Source: Trichosphaerium sp. ATCC 40318 (Eukaryota > Discosea > Flabellinia > Trichosidae). Taken from it: a stretch of 64,000 bases of DNA. Below are positions 1-13,213 of the stretch, one piece after another. The notes beneath the pieces were generated by a model. The model was not told the origin of the DNA. It searched no databases and saw only the letters and a list, made by a program, of their open reading frames with translations. Numbering within the stretch: the first letter of the stretch is position 1; each line of letters opens with the position of its first letter. The position numbers were made by a program, and so were the translations under genes. Location: assembly GCA_038496445.1 (NCBI GenBank), contig JALMLS010000194.1, forward strand, positions 124,001 to 188,000. Reading direction: 5' to 3'.

Positions 1-2327
1 TCCAAGATTTGAATGATACCAGTGTTATTGCCATCATCATCAAGTAAATTATTTACACGGTCTTGCAGCGTCGTCCAAGCAGACAGAGGATCTTCATCCT
101 ACAATCATATATTAGTTTGAGAGGCAACCAAAAAAGATAAGATTCCGTACCTTTATAGCTGTAAAATTTTCAATTGCTGTAAGAACACCTTCGTAGTTCT
201 TTGTTGTTCCATGAGAACTAAACATACCACCGACTGTAGCAGGTGGAGCAAAACGCGGAGGTAATACTGGAATATTCTTCATAATAAAGAGAGATAAAAA
301 GGATTCCAGGGTGACTTAAAAAAAATTAATCAAAAAAAATACGATTGGGATTTTTTCTCAAAAATAAATCTAGCTGTGACACGTACAAACATTGAATATT
401 GGCATCCATAATTCTTTAGAAATATACCAAACGCACTTGAGGTACGCTTCAAGTTCTCCAGTATGAACAAACCTCTGCTTGGCAGCACGATTTTCTGAGG
501 GAGAAAATAAGCGTGTTTTCACAGAAGTTGAAAACATTGCAATGTTTTGTATTTCTGTTTGGACGTACTCTTTTGTACTTGATCCTTCTCCAAGTTTGTT
601 AATGTTTTATAATCTCTACCACCAGTCGAAGTTTTTTGACCAAAAAGCCATTTTGCAACAGCATCAATAGGTTCAGAAAATGTTTCTTGAGCATCATCCG
701 GATTAAAGCTTTTTGTTTCTCCATCATTCTTTTTCTTTGATCTCTTTGACGCTGGACGTGACTCCTAGATAAGTATTTAATACCTTAATCCATAACGACA
801 CAATGTGGAAGTGTTGTAAAGGCCACAATAAAAATAATTTGGTGGTAAGAGAATTTTTAGGAGAACTTACCGATACAAGTGTTGCTAAATCATATTCTCC
901 ATTTAATATATGACTATAACTGACAAGTGGATATGTAATACCATCAGCGAGCATAAGATCTTTTTCTCTTCGACGAAGAGTGTCAAGCATGACAAGTCCT
1001 GTAGAAGTTGAATTTTTTTGGAATTTTAACACTTTCCTAAAACAAAACACTTAGTACTCGATGTCACAGCCATGAATATAATTAAACAGTGCGCAAATAT
1101 TCATTTTGTGAGATAAAAACGGTATTACATAGGCAAGAACACCAAAAAAGAGGAAAAGTTTTTCTAAAAAAATGAACGTACGCTCCACAATGTGGACATT
1201 TCTTTGAACGGCCAAGGTAAGCATAAAGTTTCTTTTTCAAGTAAACTAATGCATCAGATGTAGTTGCAAAATAAGGATCATTCTTTTCAGTTGCATTTGT
1301 ATTTTGAGCATGGTCAGCTAATTTCCTTATAATTTTTGTATAACTCCCCTTGTACAATTCTATAAAATCAGGAACTGTTTGTGACTGTTCACTACGTTCT
1401 GCAGCATCAGATATTTTACTAATACCAGATTGGATAGCAGCTCTAAAAACAAGTAATTAGGAGTACTCTAGTGGCGTTTCCAAGTCAATTTTTTTCGAAA
1501 CATTTTTTTTTTTTTGACACATTTCGATTTTTTTCTTATTCCCTCTTAGGGTGTACGTACTGCATTTCTTTAGGTGAGGCAATGCCAGTGTGTATTAAAT
1601 TAGCAAAATATGCATCAATGTCACCCTTCCTAGCTGCTTTTGCGATTTCGATAAATTCGCGTAACTAAACAATACAGGGTCAGATCTTTACGCTTCACTT
1701 TTAAACTTTTTTTTTTGTTGTAACGTGTTTTTGAAATAATTTTTTTTCAACAAGGAAAGAAGCGAAATTTTGGATTTTTTTGAAGGGGAAAATAGTATCA
1801 TTCCGCTTGTTTTCGTGTGTACACATAATTTTCTTGATGAGAAATGGATTTGGAGAAGATGTTTTCTCACTTGAGAAACATTGGTTAATTCGGTTTTTCG
1901 ACGTACCTCAGTCACAGACAGGCGTATTTTATGGCAATTGGTGCAACAAGCGCTCACGACTTTGAGAATGTCGCCGTAGCGTAATGCGATTGGGTTTATA
2001 ACCGCTACTGGTAGTTCAATGTGTCCGTAATGCCCTGGGCAGAAACGATAATCTTGTGCGCATGTGGGACATAAACTAGCAACAAAGTCAGTTTTTCTGT
2101 GCCCAGGCACGTCTGTTAGCGTACATATCAGGCTCGAAGGGGCCAAGCTTTTGATCTAATGGTGTTCCGGCTCTATCACCTAATACACCACGCCCTCTTG
2201 TAACTTGCACCACACTGATCTTTCGTACTTCTTCTGGCGTGTAAAACCCATACTTCAAACCAATTACGTTGGCGTCGAGTACTTCTCGTTTAGGCTGTCT
2301 CCTTATACTAGAGCGGTTAAGAGACAT
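1..2327 (-). CDS. POLR1A: RNA polymerase I largest subunit, 5' part (cut by window edge)
   Basis: Largest catalytic subunit of RNA polymerase I, which transcribes rRNA in the nucleolus. The ATG at 2327 opens a typical N-terminus that leads into the clamp zinc site CPTCAQDYRFCPGHYGHIEL, written in the Pol I style (QD..C.GH.GHIELP) and not the Pol II style. A 49-nt intron (gtacg...ctag) removes an apparent stop just before this motif. Further exons carry KCPHCGAY (around 1200), an acidic low-complexity stretch (around 700), a segment matching HTGELEAYLK (around 440), and MKNIPVLPPRFAPPA followed by LQDRVNNLLDDDG (1-300). These last two match the Pol I region that reads L.VPPSRYRP. The gene continues past position 1, so the active-site NADFDGD motif is not in view. 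The start codon lies 95 bp from that of the divergent RCC1-BTB gene. Confidence 0.88.
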
Positions 2328-2422
2328 GTGTCATGTGCCAAAAACAAAAAATTCTGCTTCTGCCGGCAAAAATATCCCAAAAATTGTTTTAGTCAACATT
2401 TGGTCCGCATTTTGTTACATCA

Positions 2423-5400
2423 ATGTACCAAGGTACCAAAGCGTCACGTATACGCATTAACTAACGTTAAAACCAGATATTGGTGACTTTTGGGTTTGGG
2501 GAAACAATACACAAGGTATTCCGTTAAAAACGTTCAATATGTTATCTAAATATCGCGTATAGGTCAAATAGCGCTTGACGAACATCGGGTATACGATGTG
2601 CCCGTACATAACAAAAGACTTGTCGGCGTTACATTACGGAGCGTATCTTGTGGTCTCAGGCATACTCTAATAGTCGGTACGTTACAGAAGTTAAAAGTGG
2701 CGTTTCAATTGCACGTTGAATCCTCTAACATTCGTAATACACTTAGATACAGCAGGCGACATACACGGATTCGGCTCAAACGCGTTTGGGCAGCTTGGTA
2801 AAGAAGTAACAGATTTGCCTATATCCAATGACCCTATAACCATACCCATTGGCAAGAATGCACGTTCATTACGCGCTTGCTGTGGACAAAATCATTCGTA
2901 AGTGTCAAGGGATAAATTCAATGAATACCCACTTGTATAATCCTCAATCACGCTTCGAATCATGACAGCGCTGGATATACTCGCCGTGTTTTCTAAATTT
3001 TAAATGGTTACCATGTTAATGACTCAAAATTGTTAGTGTTTGCAAACTGCCTAACGGACGTATCTTTACCTGGGGATTCGATGGTAGTAACCAACTTGGA
3101 AGAGAAGTACGTCACCACACAAGGCCCGAAATTTACGCATGTCATTGGGTGTTTCTTTGAACAAAGTGTTAACGAAGCTTGGTTTTTCGAAAAAAAATAG
3201 ATTTTGATTCTTGTCACTTTCCCTTTTGTTTTGTAACCGGCAGTGTATAGGGTAGTACATCAAAACCTCGTGTGGTAAGGGAGAATATGAAAAAACACGC
3301 AGTGCGATACATTGCAGCCGGAAATTCGCACACAGTTTGTGCAACAAGGGAAGGAAAAGTTCTAGCTTGGGGACGTGGTAAACAAGGTACCAATCTACCT
3401 CTTTTTTTCAAAACACCTCTTATAACACATTCTCTAGGGCAACTTGGCCACGGAGAAGGGTTTGATTATATTTTACCAAAGTTGGTGCCTGGTTTGGATG
3501 ACCACAAAGTAGTCATGCTGGCATGTGGTTCAGCATTTACTATTGCACTTACAAGCACGTTCATTCCTCTTTTTTGAAACACGTGATTAATTTAGCGGTT
3601 AGAACAGATGAGGGTGTTTGCTTGGGGTACTAATGGCGATGGTAACTTGGGCATCAATACATATTGCACGTGATTTAAATCAAACCGAATTTGGCCTAAC
3701 AAGGTTTTTTTTAGCGAACCAAATACGTCCTGCTGAAATCAAACTGCTAGAAGGTAAAGGTATAAAATACATTTCGTGTGGATGGCGTCATACACTTGCA
3801 TTATCTACACAAGGTGATTGTTGGGTTTGGGGACACAACAAGTGCGTATAAACCACCAACCTTGAACAATTATTTTATTTTTTCTCATTTGTTTCATCTG
3901 CTAGTTATGGACAACTTGGTCTTGGGCATGAAGCAAATTTATCATCACCAAAGATTGTAAGGGCGTTGATCGGTCATAATTTGATAGGTATAGCTGGTGG
4001 ATGGAAACATAGCGCATGGGTTACTGGTACGGCCAAAATTTTAGATTTTTCTTTTTTTTTTGGCTGAGTATCATCACATTTCCTCTTTTCCTTCCCTCCT
4101 TAAGCGGACCTGACAGATGAAGAAATATAGATCTCGGTGATGTCTTTACTGCTGGTAGTGGATTGATGGCGCAGGTAACAAAGACATTTTATATTTGAGT
4201 GTACTGATGAAGTGTTAATAAGACGGGTATCGGTGCCAATGCTCCTAACTTAACTACTCCACAAGTGATGCTTTCTGGACAGTGTATCGATGATATCTTT
4301 TGTGGTGGTGAATTCACAATAGCTATACCACAATCTCCTTTACATTTCCCATTAGCAAAAGACTTGCTTAAAGTACTAAACACGAAACAATTCGCAAATG
4401 TTTGGTTCAATGTTGGTACGCAAAATATATTTGTCTAAGATCACGTGCTCTTTGTCTCTTACATTTTTTTCTTTATTACAGAGTCTAAGACTATCTACGC
4501 ACATTCTATAATTATTGTACATCGTTGTAAAGTATTGGGTGATTTGATCGTTGAAGCTTTTGATAATTTGAGTGAAGATCAAAGTAAAACAAGGGTAGTC
4601 ATTGACATCCCTGATGTCACTCATGATTCATTCCTCAAAGTTTTGGAGTTTATCTATACAGGATATATTTCAATACCAAAACCTATAGCTTCAAGCGTCC
4701 TTCATTTATCACAGATATACGCATTGCCTAGACTCGAGTACGCAAATATTTTCGGAATTCCTGCCGAACCAAATTTTTTTTTTGTGTTCCTCTTTGTTTA
4801 ATGTGTTCAATTAGAGCTCTTTGTAATCGTACACTTCGTAATTATAAGGGCCCACTTCCTATAGGGACTTTTGCTTCTGATATACGAGCATTAATGAATG
4901 ATGAAGAAAGCGCAGACATCATCTTTTCTGTGACTTCTGGATGTTTGTCAACTCACACAGGAACCAATTTCTTATACGCAGTAAGAGCCAAACACTAAAT
5001 TCCACTTTTGTAGTACTCATATCCGTTTCTAGCACCGATTCATATTGCAAGCACGTGCACCTGAATTTTGTATTGCATATGGTATTCAATCTGCTGATGA
5101 GTGCACTGACGCCAGTTCAAGTGATGAGTAAGTAGCTTCGGCCAGTCAAAGTAATTTGTGTTTCATGATTATACTACTTCTTAAGTCCTGTTGCACACCA
5201 CTTACCAATCTTTTATTATAGTGAAGATGAAGGCATGCGTGAAGTTGTGCCTATTACGGATATCCCAGAACTGGCATTGTTCAAAATACTTGAATATATC
5301 TACTCTGATGAGAAATCTTCAGTGGACCCTGTAAGTTTATTTTGAAGAGTTTTTTTCTTCAAACATGTTCTCATTATTTTCTCATTTCTGTTTGCAGGAT

Positions 5401-5873
5401 ATTGTATTTGAACTGCTCGAGATATGCGCTAAGCATAATCTCCCACGTATGAAACGTATTGTTGAACATGCACTATTGGTTAATGACATGATTCATGCTC
5501 AAAATGTTGTTGAAACGCTTCAGCTTGCAAAGTTATACTCGTCAGAGAGACTAAAGCAATACTGTCTCTATTACATTATACACAACTGGAAAGAGCTTCA
5601 AGAAGACGAATCATGTATAAAGAATCTCACTGATGAGGTACAGACATAAATATCTGTAAAGAGATATTGACACATGTTGTGTAGGATTTGAAGGATATTG
5701 AAGCAAAAAAGATTTTTGAGAAACCAATTGAACCGGAAGATGTATGACTTGAGACACATGCATGTGATGAAATAATACTAATTGTTTTTACCTAGGATTC
5801 TATAGGCATAGCGGATATAGTTTCTGCTGCAAGTGATACAATACGAAGTATAAGTCGATTCTTCAAAAAGTGA
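2423..5873 (+). CDS. RCC1-repeat protein with two BTB domains and a BACK-like C-terminus
   Basis: At least six RCC1 blades are readable once short introns are removed: WVWGNNTQGQ, HGFGSNAFGQLG, FTWGFDGSNQLG, LAWGRGKQGQLGHGEG, FAWGTNGDGNLG and WVWGHNNYGQLGLGHE, with companion segments such as SCGLRHTL and CGWRHTLAL. A first BTB domain follows at about 4480-4730 (VIDIPDVTHDSFLKVLEFIY) and a second at about 4860-5330 (DEESADIIFSV, later ELALFKILEYIYSD). A BACK-like helical part follows (LLEICAKHNLPRMKRIVEHA). The tail is acidic and ends SISRFFKK. RCC1 plus two BTB domains resembles IBtk and RCBTB proteins, which act as Cullin-3 adaptors; that role is inferred. No ankyrin repeats are seen. The ATG at 2423 is chosen because MYQ then joins in phase to DIGDFWVWG; an upstream exon is possible. 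The splice between 4980 and 5070 in BTB2 is unclear. Confidence 0.82.
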
Positions 5874-6099
5874 GCATTGCGCTCCTTGCACAAACGTTTT
5901 TTTTGAGAGGCAAACCACTACACTACAGCCTCAGAATTTACCATGTATTTTTAGCTAAAAACAAATAAAATAAATCAACCATTATAACCTCAATAATTGT
6001 TTACAAAGATTTTTTTTTACTGTTTATAATTTTAATGGTTACTATTTCTACATGGGATTGTGGTTCTTACTAAACAAGTACTACTCTATCGTGGTTTTT

Positions 6100-7663
6100 C
6101 TACTCTGAGACTGGCTCTGCAAAGAACTTACTATACTGTTCAAAAGCCATCAATGTCACAACAGTATAAGGTGCAAGGCGGACATATGTCGGTATGACTC
6201 CCTATTTGTTATATTGATGAGAAAGTGAACAACAAATCTGTGTATGTACCTTGTAAATACCTCTAAATCCTTCGGCTCTGAACGTCTTCCATAAACAATC
6301 AAACAAACCTCTAGTGTACAATATTAGATTCTTGAAAAACTGAGGAAAGGAGCGAATAAGAGATTGATTCGTACTTGTACAATGTTCCACCGCCTGCTTT
6401 TTGCGATTTTTGATTCATAATCCTCGTCTTTGCCAAGTCCACTGGTGTTGTAGTGATTGTTGTAACAACTCCAGCTATCATGGAACAAGACAATTGCATA
6501 CTAAGACCATCCTACAAAGCAACAATAAGTACAACACAAAGCACAAGATGAAGAACCGGGAATACCTTAAAGTTGGCGTGAAGAAGCATTTCTTTAATGT
6601 GATCATACACTGCCAATTGACTAGATGTAAGAAGCATAGCCCTATGATGATATGAACACGTGCTATGGATAAAAATGAAAAAATATGTATACCTTATGAC
6701 AGTAGGTCCGCATCCTCTCCAAAGAGTGTAGACGCCTTCCTCTCTGACTATACGTGTCAATCCATCTATTGCGTGCTTGTAGTTTCTCCTTTCAGCCTCT
6801 GGAAGACGCCTATCGGCTTGCATACGGACCTAGACAAGAGTTAATGGCTTTATCAACAAAACTTGTAATTGTTTATCATGATAAAAATATGTTTTTGACA
6901 TTTCGTGTTGTTTTTGACGTACCATGATTAAATCAAAAGGATTACCCACAGCAGATCCAATACCGCCAGATGCCATACCTATTGTAATTTAGAACTTTCC
7001 TTTTAATGTCATGGTGATAATTCGTCACTTAGGCAACATAAAACGCCACCACCGCTCAAGCAGGGTGTTGTTAAACAAAGATGTGATCTGTTTTCATAAT
7101 ACTGGCTGACAAGACAAAAATGCCTTGGAAATTTCAGTATGGTAGGAAATGGCGTACCGCAGGCTACCTTGACGCCAAATCCAACTGCTTCACCGTCTTT
7201 AGCGCCGAAAGCTTCTTTTATGGTTCCGTATAACCCTAAGCTTGTTGATCTGTACGTCAGCTGTCTCAGAATAGATCCACTAAGGCCCTTTAAGAAGTGT
7301 CAGTGTCATTTTTGGTAAATGCTTTAAAACACGCACGTCGTAAAACCCACGCACTCCACCATTGCGGTAGACTTGAGATATAGCGTTTGACAGGCGATTA
7401 GACAAGTTCTGATTTTTTTGAAGTTCTCCTGCATGTTTTGAGCGCGTAGATCTACTTGGGGGAATTTGCGTACCTATGAGCTGCAATCTGATCTTAATAA
7501 GGTCGATGGGATGCACCACAATTGCGGCTGTTAACGAAGATAGTCCGCCAACAATAAACCTGTTCCCTTAGCGTAAAATTAACCATAGGAATGTTATTTC
7601 ACACAACAAGGTTAGATTGTTCAACTTACCTTTACTCACTCTTCTTTTCCCTGCAAATGTCAT
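6100..7663 (-). CDS. Mitochondrial carrier, oxoglutarate/dicarboxylate type
   Basis: Six-helix SLC25 carrier of the inner mitochondrial membrane. All three tandem modules are visible on the minus strand. The first has the signature PIDLIKIRLQ (about 7500). The second has NPFDLIMVRMQADRRLPEAE, followed by EEGVYTLWRGCGPTVIRAM. The third has TPVDLAKTRI (about 6440), followed by RAEGFRGIYKGVIPTYVRLA. The second module is characteristic of the oxoglutarate/malate, dicarboxylate and uncoupling-protein group, so exchange of dicarboxylates is the likeliest role; the exact substrate is inferred. The second signature has Met where the family motif PX[DE]XX[KR] has a basic residue. The first start is MTFAGKRRVSK, and the protein ends FFAEPVSE. 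Introns are short, and one interrupts the variable loop after the first signature. It converges with the RCC1-BTB gene, with stop codons 226 bp apart. Confidence 0.85.
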
Positions 7664-7935
7664 CTTTATGTGTTGTGTATGTGTTTATTGTAACGTGATG
7701 TATTGAACTGCTGGCCAAATTGGAAATAAAGTACACCACGCGTAACACACAATGGGAACAGCGAGTCAAACTTCATGTCATAGCGTATGCAATTCATAAA
7801 AAACAAGCTCTAGGAGTCACAGGGATAGTTTTCTTTGGTCGCTGAGGACGGGAGTAGGCCTAAGGAGGGAGTGATTAAGTGATGGTTGTTGGCCAATATT
7901 TCCTAAATTTGATTTTTCGTACGTCTATTCCCAAC

Positions 7936-10900
7936 ATGGCGGATGACGAGCAAACGTACTTGATAAAGCCAACAAAGACTGATGGGTCTACTTCTCTTCA
8001 GGCACGTTTTTAAAACAGCCATGACTTCAGAATTAAGCTAAAACAGCGTCAGTCTGAAGAAACAGTGTCTGTGGAGGATGACAGAGAGCGTGATTTGCCA
8101 GAAATTACAGGTACATTTATTTTTTCAACAATGACGCTTGACAGTGCGTAGTAAAGGCAGTCGTTATGGTTTTGATACTTAGTTTGCTACTGTCATCAGC
8201 CAATACGTATTTGGGCTTATTCGCAGGTAAGGAACTTTAAAACGTTGTGTTTTGCTTTAACAATACTTCTCACGAGCGTTTTAACGTGTTTGATTACACG
8301 CTAGTCTATTTACAGCAACGTGACTCTTCATTTTCTTACAGATTTTGTTCAGGCCTCACGATATCAGTTTCAATACCAGCAGCTATTATAACAATGGCTG
8401 TTTTCTCATTACCATGGTTCCAAACGAATATCCTGGAGATTAATGCGGTTCAAACAGGTAAGAAAAAAAAATCAGGAAAAAAAATTATGATCCGAACTTA
8501 CTTTCGACAACCCACCCTTCATGCCTGATTTCCTTCTTAAAAGGTAGTTCTACTGGATCATCTATGGCAGCTGGTATTATATTCACATTACCAGCACTGA
8601 TACTGATACACAGAGATGATTGTACGTTCATCTATCGACGAGATGTGTTTGCTTTAAACAGAAAAATTGGATTTTGTTTTCTTTCTTACCCTAGGTACCT
8701 TCTGACACGCTCGTTCTAGCCACGGATGCAATAGGATGGGAGAAAATAGATTTCTTACAGACAACGGCTATAGCGGCACTTGGTGGATTGATAGGCGTAC
8801 GACCATTTCTTTTAGAGTCTTTTTTTTTTCTTTTCTTTTCTGAACTCTGTAACTTTTAACACGTTGCCTAGGTCGCTTTTTCTATTCCTTTACGAAGAGC
8901 ACTTATTGTAGAGACACCCGGATTGACATTTCCAGAAGGATTAGCGACTGCTGAGATTCTTAAAGTGTACAAAGGTGCAAACGCCCAACAGAGAAAATTT
9001 CAGTTGATTGTAATCATCGTTGGTGCTGCTGTGCGTGCCTAGTTTTTTTTTATAAATCAGATTTTTTTACCAAAGCATTTTGACATTCTGTACAGGTTGG
9101 CGCTGTTGTAAAGTTCTTTGAGTCTGGATTCCAGACATGGACAAGCTCTACGACCTTTGCTGCTTATATTGGCAAATACCTCTTTGTACTAGCACTCAAC
9201 TCATCACCAGCACTTCTCGGTGTAGGATATATAGTGGTACGTACTCTATATCACGTGATACCGAAGCGTTTCGCTTAAATAAGCTGCTTTTTTGCACGAG
9301 ACTTATTGACTGTTAATAGGGTCTTCGTATTGGTTTTTTGCTTATTCTGGGCGGTATCGTAAGCTGGTGGCTCGCTATCCCGATTTACCTTATCGTTAGG
9401 GATGATGTACGCTGAAATATTCATTTGATAGTTGACTTGACGTGTTGATGTGTCATTTAGCATGATTGCTTCTTTGATCCGGCTACCAATGCCACCTTGA
9501 GCAATGCAGAGATGGCAGATTGTGTGTGGTCCACTGAGATACGTTATCTTGGCGTGGGCGCCATGTTGATGGGTATGGGAGGTCGACGAGCACTTTTTTA
9601 GTGACATCATGGTTAGGTGGTATTGGTACCATCTTTGTCATTGGCAAGAGTCTAATTAATGGTGTGAAGTCAGCTATTCGGGCATTCAAAATCATGCGTA
9701 AGCACAGCTGGAAAGGCATAGAACGCACAGAAAGGTACGCAATCCACAAACAACAGCCAACTTTGGGCGTTTTTTTGGTTTATTTTTTTTGATTAGGGAT
9801 ACACCGTTACCTATTGTTATTGCAGTAGCACTTGTTGCAGTCATTCCTTTGTTTGCAATATTTTGGCTGTTCACCTCTAATCCAGGAGTATCGGCGTTTA
9901 TGGCGATATTTATGATCATCACTGGTTTCCTTTTCTCATCTGGCACGTGCTCCACATACATTTTTATAAATAGGATAAAACAGAGCTAACTCGTTGTTAT
10001 AGTCGGCGCATATATGGCTGGTCTAGTTGGATCCTCAAACAATCCTATTTCAGGAGTGACACTCGCAACCATTATCACAGCAGGTACTGTTTTTGAGCTG
10101 TTAGCTGTAGAATAGAGTAGTTTTTATTAAAGTGTTTTGTAGCTGCTGTATTACTAGGTTTCCTTGGTAGTAATAATCCATTGGGACCAAGTTCAGCAAT
10201 ACTGATTGGATCGGTTGTATGTTGTGCAGCTGGCGTAGCAGGAGATTCTATGCAAGATCTAAAAACAGGACACATGGTAAAATCCACACCATTCAAACTT
10301 CAAATCATGCAAGGTAAAAAACACTGAGCGCAGCTCTCTAGATAAAACCCTTATCTAACCTCCTTATAGCTATTGGAGTTTTAGTGCCATCAGTGGTTGT
10401 AGCACCTGTACTGAGTCTATTAATAGAGGCCTATGTAAGTTACCTTTTGTTGACTTTTTTTTTTTTCGTTTATTGTGTATTGTGCTTTGCTTGTACATCA
10501 GAATTCTAATGTTGCTCTACAGGGTATTGGTAAAGTAACAGAAGCAAATCCAACACCTTTAACGGCACCGCAAGGTACGCAGTTGTTAGATAAAAGCAAG
10601 AAAGAGACAAACCCCTTTTGACATGTTGTGTTTAGCTGTTTTGATGCAATCCGTCTCTACTGTTATATTTTATGGTGGTATGCCTTATGCAGTTGTGGGT
10701 ATAGGTGCAGGGTTAGCAGCACTCGTATTGATTTATGATACTATCCTTGGGATGTGCAAATGTTCGTTCCGAGTCCCAGGTAATTAACTCTTGATTCAAT
10801 CCAAAACACTCTCGAGTTTAAGTATTTCTGTAGTGCTGGCTGTTGCTCTTGGTTTATACCTACCATTCGATCTATTAACGCCTATTTTCCTTGGAGGATT

Positions 10901-11321
10901 CGTATCTTGGCTAGGAAAAATTACGTTGAAGAAGTATCGCGTCAATGCCAAGGTACGGGCATAAGGAGCATTTCATTTTCACTACTTTTTTTACATATTT
11001 CTCATGTCTTGTACAGGATGATGCAAGGCGCGGTCTTCTCCTCGCTGCTGGTATGATTACTGGAGAGGCTTTGATGGGTATTGTCCTTGCTATACCGATA
11101 GTTGCGAGCGGAAAGAGCGATATTATGGCACGTGCCAGTAAAAGTGATTTCTTTGTTGACATTGTTTATAGGCTATCATTAAAGACCCTCTAACATGGCC
11201 TGGTATCATTGTACTTGTATTAGTCATGGTAATGTTATACCTCTGTGTAATTTACAAGAGGATCTTTGCTTGGAAGAACCAACCGAAGACTGCTAGACCA
11301 TTCAACAACACAACAGCTTGA
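7936..11321 (+). CDS. OPT-family oligopeptide/metal-chelate transporter
   Basis: Polytopic membrane transporter of the OPT family, which moves small peptides or metal chelates, usually with protons. The sequence starts MADDEQTYLIKPTKTDG and has at least 12 hydrophobic segments spread over many small exons. Family landmarks are YLGLFAGLTISVSIPAAI near the N-terminus, the pair GGLIGVAFSIPLRRALI and FPEGLATAEILK, the loop GSSNNPISGVTLATII at about 10040, and SNNPLGPSSAILIGSV. The NPISG loop and compact size resemble the bacterial/archaeal-type OPT subgroup more than the long plant and yeast proteins; that comparison is from memory. The first intron (8002-8047) must be read as GC-AG, because only CAG|gcacgt...acag|CGT keeps the frame. 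It ends with a short cytosolic tail rich in Asn and Thr. AATAAA signals lie in the 3' region shared with the convergent desaturase. Confidence 0.85.
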
Positions 11322-11487
11322 TCGCTGTAACAATAAATATACTAGTAAAATAAAATACATTTTTCAATAAAATATTAATACGCTCTGCAAACTTAGTATG
11401 CTCAAAGCCATTAAATAATCGCAAAAGTTTAAGGGTATCGAAATAAGAAACTTGTGTGGAAAAAAAACTGTATTTGTGAGTCGAACG

Positions 11488-13213
11488 TTAGTCGGTTTTT
11501 GCGTTCGCTCTTGAGTTCTTATTGCTCCATGACCTTTCACGTGCAACCCAATCTCTTACAAAAAATACAACGTTACCAGTGTTCTCTACAAACCTACAGC
11601 CACACATTGTCTGCCACAAAGAGGCTAGAGGTGACAAAGAAGATTTTCTGTGGTAGTCTCTTATGACAGGTTCGATATGCGTCGTTGCCTTGGTGAGGTT
11701 GTAGTGAGGTAATTTCGTGAACATGTGATGAACAACGTGTGTTCCGATGTTGTGGTGCCAATTTTCTATCCCGTAGTCTCTATCGACAGTAGACAAAGCA
11801 CCACTATTTTAGGAATAAGACAACTCACAATTATCAACAGAAAAAGTTGTTGGGTGTTGTAATTTTTTTTTTTCGTTGAAAAGTCTGGTTCGTACCGTAA
11901 GTAGTTCCATTCCTCGTTACGGTACCATGGTACATCTATATCGATTTTAAACAAATAAAGCTTAACGGTACAAACATTGTTCAGAAAATGTGTACCTGGG
12001 TGAGTGTGGTGGAGTAAGGTGACTGAAGATATCCAAGCGTTGAACACTAGAATAGGTCCTCCATAGAGGATAGCGACAGGTAGAACGCCAAATACATACG
12101 CGAGGTATGCAATGAATATCATCCAACCAATAGTCAAAGCAGAGGACAAAGCAACACCAGCACGCTCTTCTTTCCTATTGAAAAGCGGTTAGGAAACAAA
12201 ATCCTAAAAAAAACGAAAAAGAATAGTTGAAAAAACCACGTGCTTGAAAGTCTTAGCGTATGGATTAAAGTGACTGTAGTACTCTATAGGCATACCAAGC
12301 ATCTAAGTAATTACGTTAAGATAAATATGTTAGTAGTATGTTGTGTACGAGGTAGATTGTGTATCCGAAAACAACAAAGCCTTGGAATCGGAAGAACTTC
12401 TCTATTGTACCAATCTTTTTATAAAATTGTTCCTATAAAGCGTATAGCTTCTCGTTAGGTTGACAGTCAATGGAATTGGTATTGGGAAAACAAAAAGAGC
12501 TAGTGTGCACTTACAGATAAGGCTACCCAGCTCTCATCCTTTTGTGCGTTGCCGTGGTAGGTGTGATGCTTCTTGTGACTTAGTCTCCAGCTGTGGAAGG
12601 GTACGATCAATGGTGTATGCGCTAGATGCCCTACAATGTCGCAAACAAGCGTAGAGCTATCAACCAAGTGTTAATACTATAGTTTAGCGTAAAAACGCGT
12701 TTTGACGCTAAGAGATGAGTGTTTGGCGTGAATAAAAGCGTGTCAATAATGGAAAAACTTGGGATCACGTGCAAATTGTAGAACAGTAAGTATTTTGGCT
12801 TACCTTGAGAAGGAACGGTGTCCACAGTCATGTCCTACTACGAAGAGAGCCCAAAAGTAGGTTCCTGTTATAAAAGCCCAAGGCAAGTACAGGATCGGCC
12901 ACTGAGTCATGTAATCACTCGCTGGGTATATAGCGAGCCAGTACAGGAAAGCAATAGCCAAAACATCCCTGAGGAAGTACGTTAGCCGACTTTTTTTTTA
13001 TGGAGAGCGTTGCACACTGAAACAACTCACTTACTTTGCGAAGAAGTACAAAGAATACGCCGTGTTACTAACAAATAGGTGTTTGGGTATGGCACTTCGC
13101 ACTTTTGATATTGTGAATGGTGGCGCTCTTGTAATGTGCGGAAATTCGGTTTCATTGTCGTGGGGTATCATTTGCGCTTGTTTTACGTATGGTACGCGTA
13201 AAAGTCGCATCAT
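11488..13213 (-). CDS. Membrane fatty-acid desaturase (delta-12/omega-3, FAD type)
   Basis: Di-iron acyl-lipid desaturase of the ER or plastid-type family that inserts a cis double bond into acyl chains. The three histidine boxes are present in order: HDCGH (about 12830), HKKHH within WRLSHKKHHTYHG (about 12570), and HVVHH within NIGTHVVHHMF (about 11720). The N-terminus contains PPFTISKVRSAIPKHLF, matching the usual FT..DIR.AIP segment. GNAQKDESW after box 2 and DRDYGIENW before box 3 resemble plant and cyanobacterial omega-3/omega-6 enzymes; fungal delta-12 enzymes usually have DTHV before the third box. Hydrophobic segments lie between boxes 2 and 3. The start MMRLLRVPYVKQ is the first ATG of the open exon. 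Double-bond position and substrate cannot be read from sequence. Confidence 0.85.
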
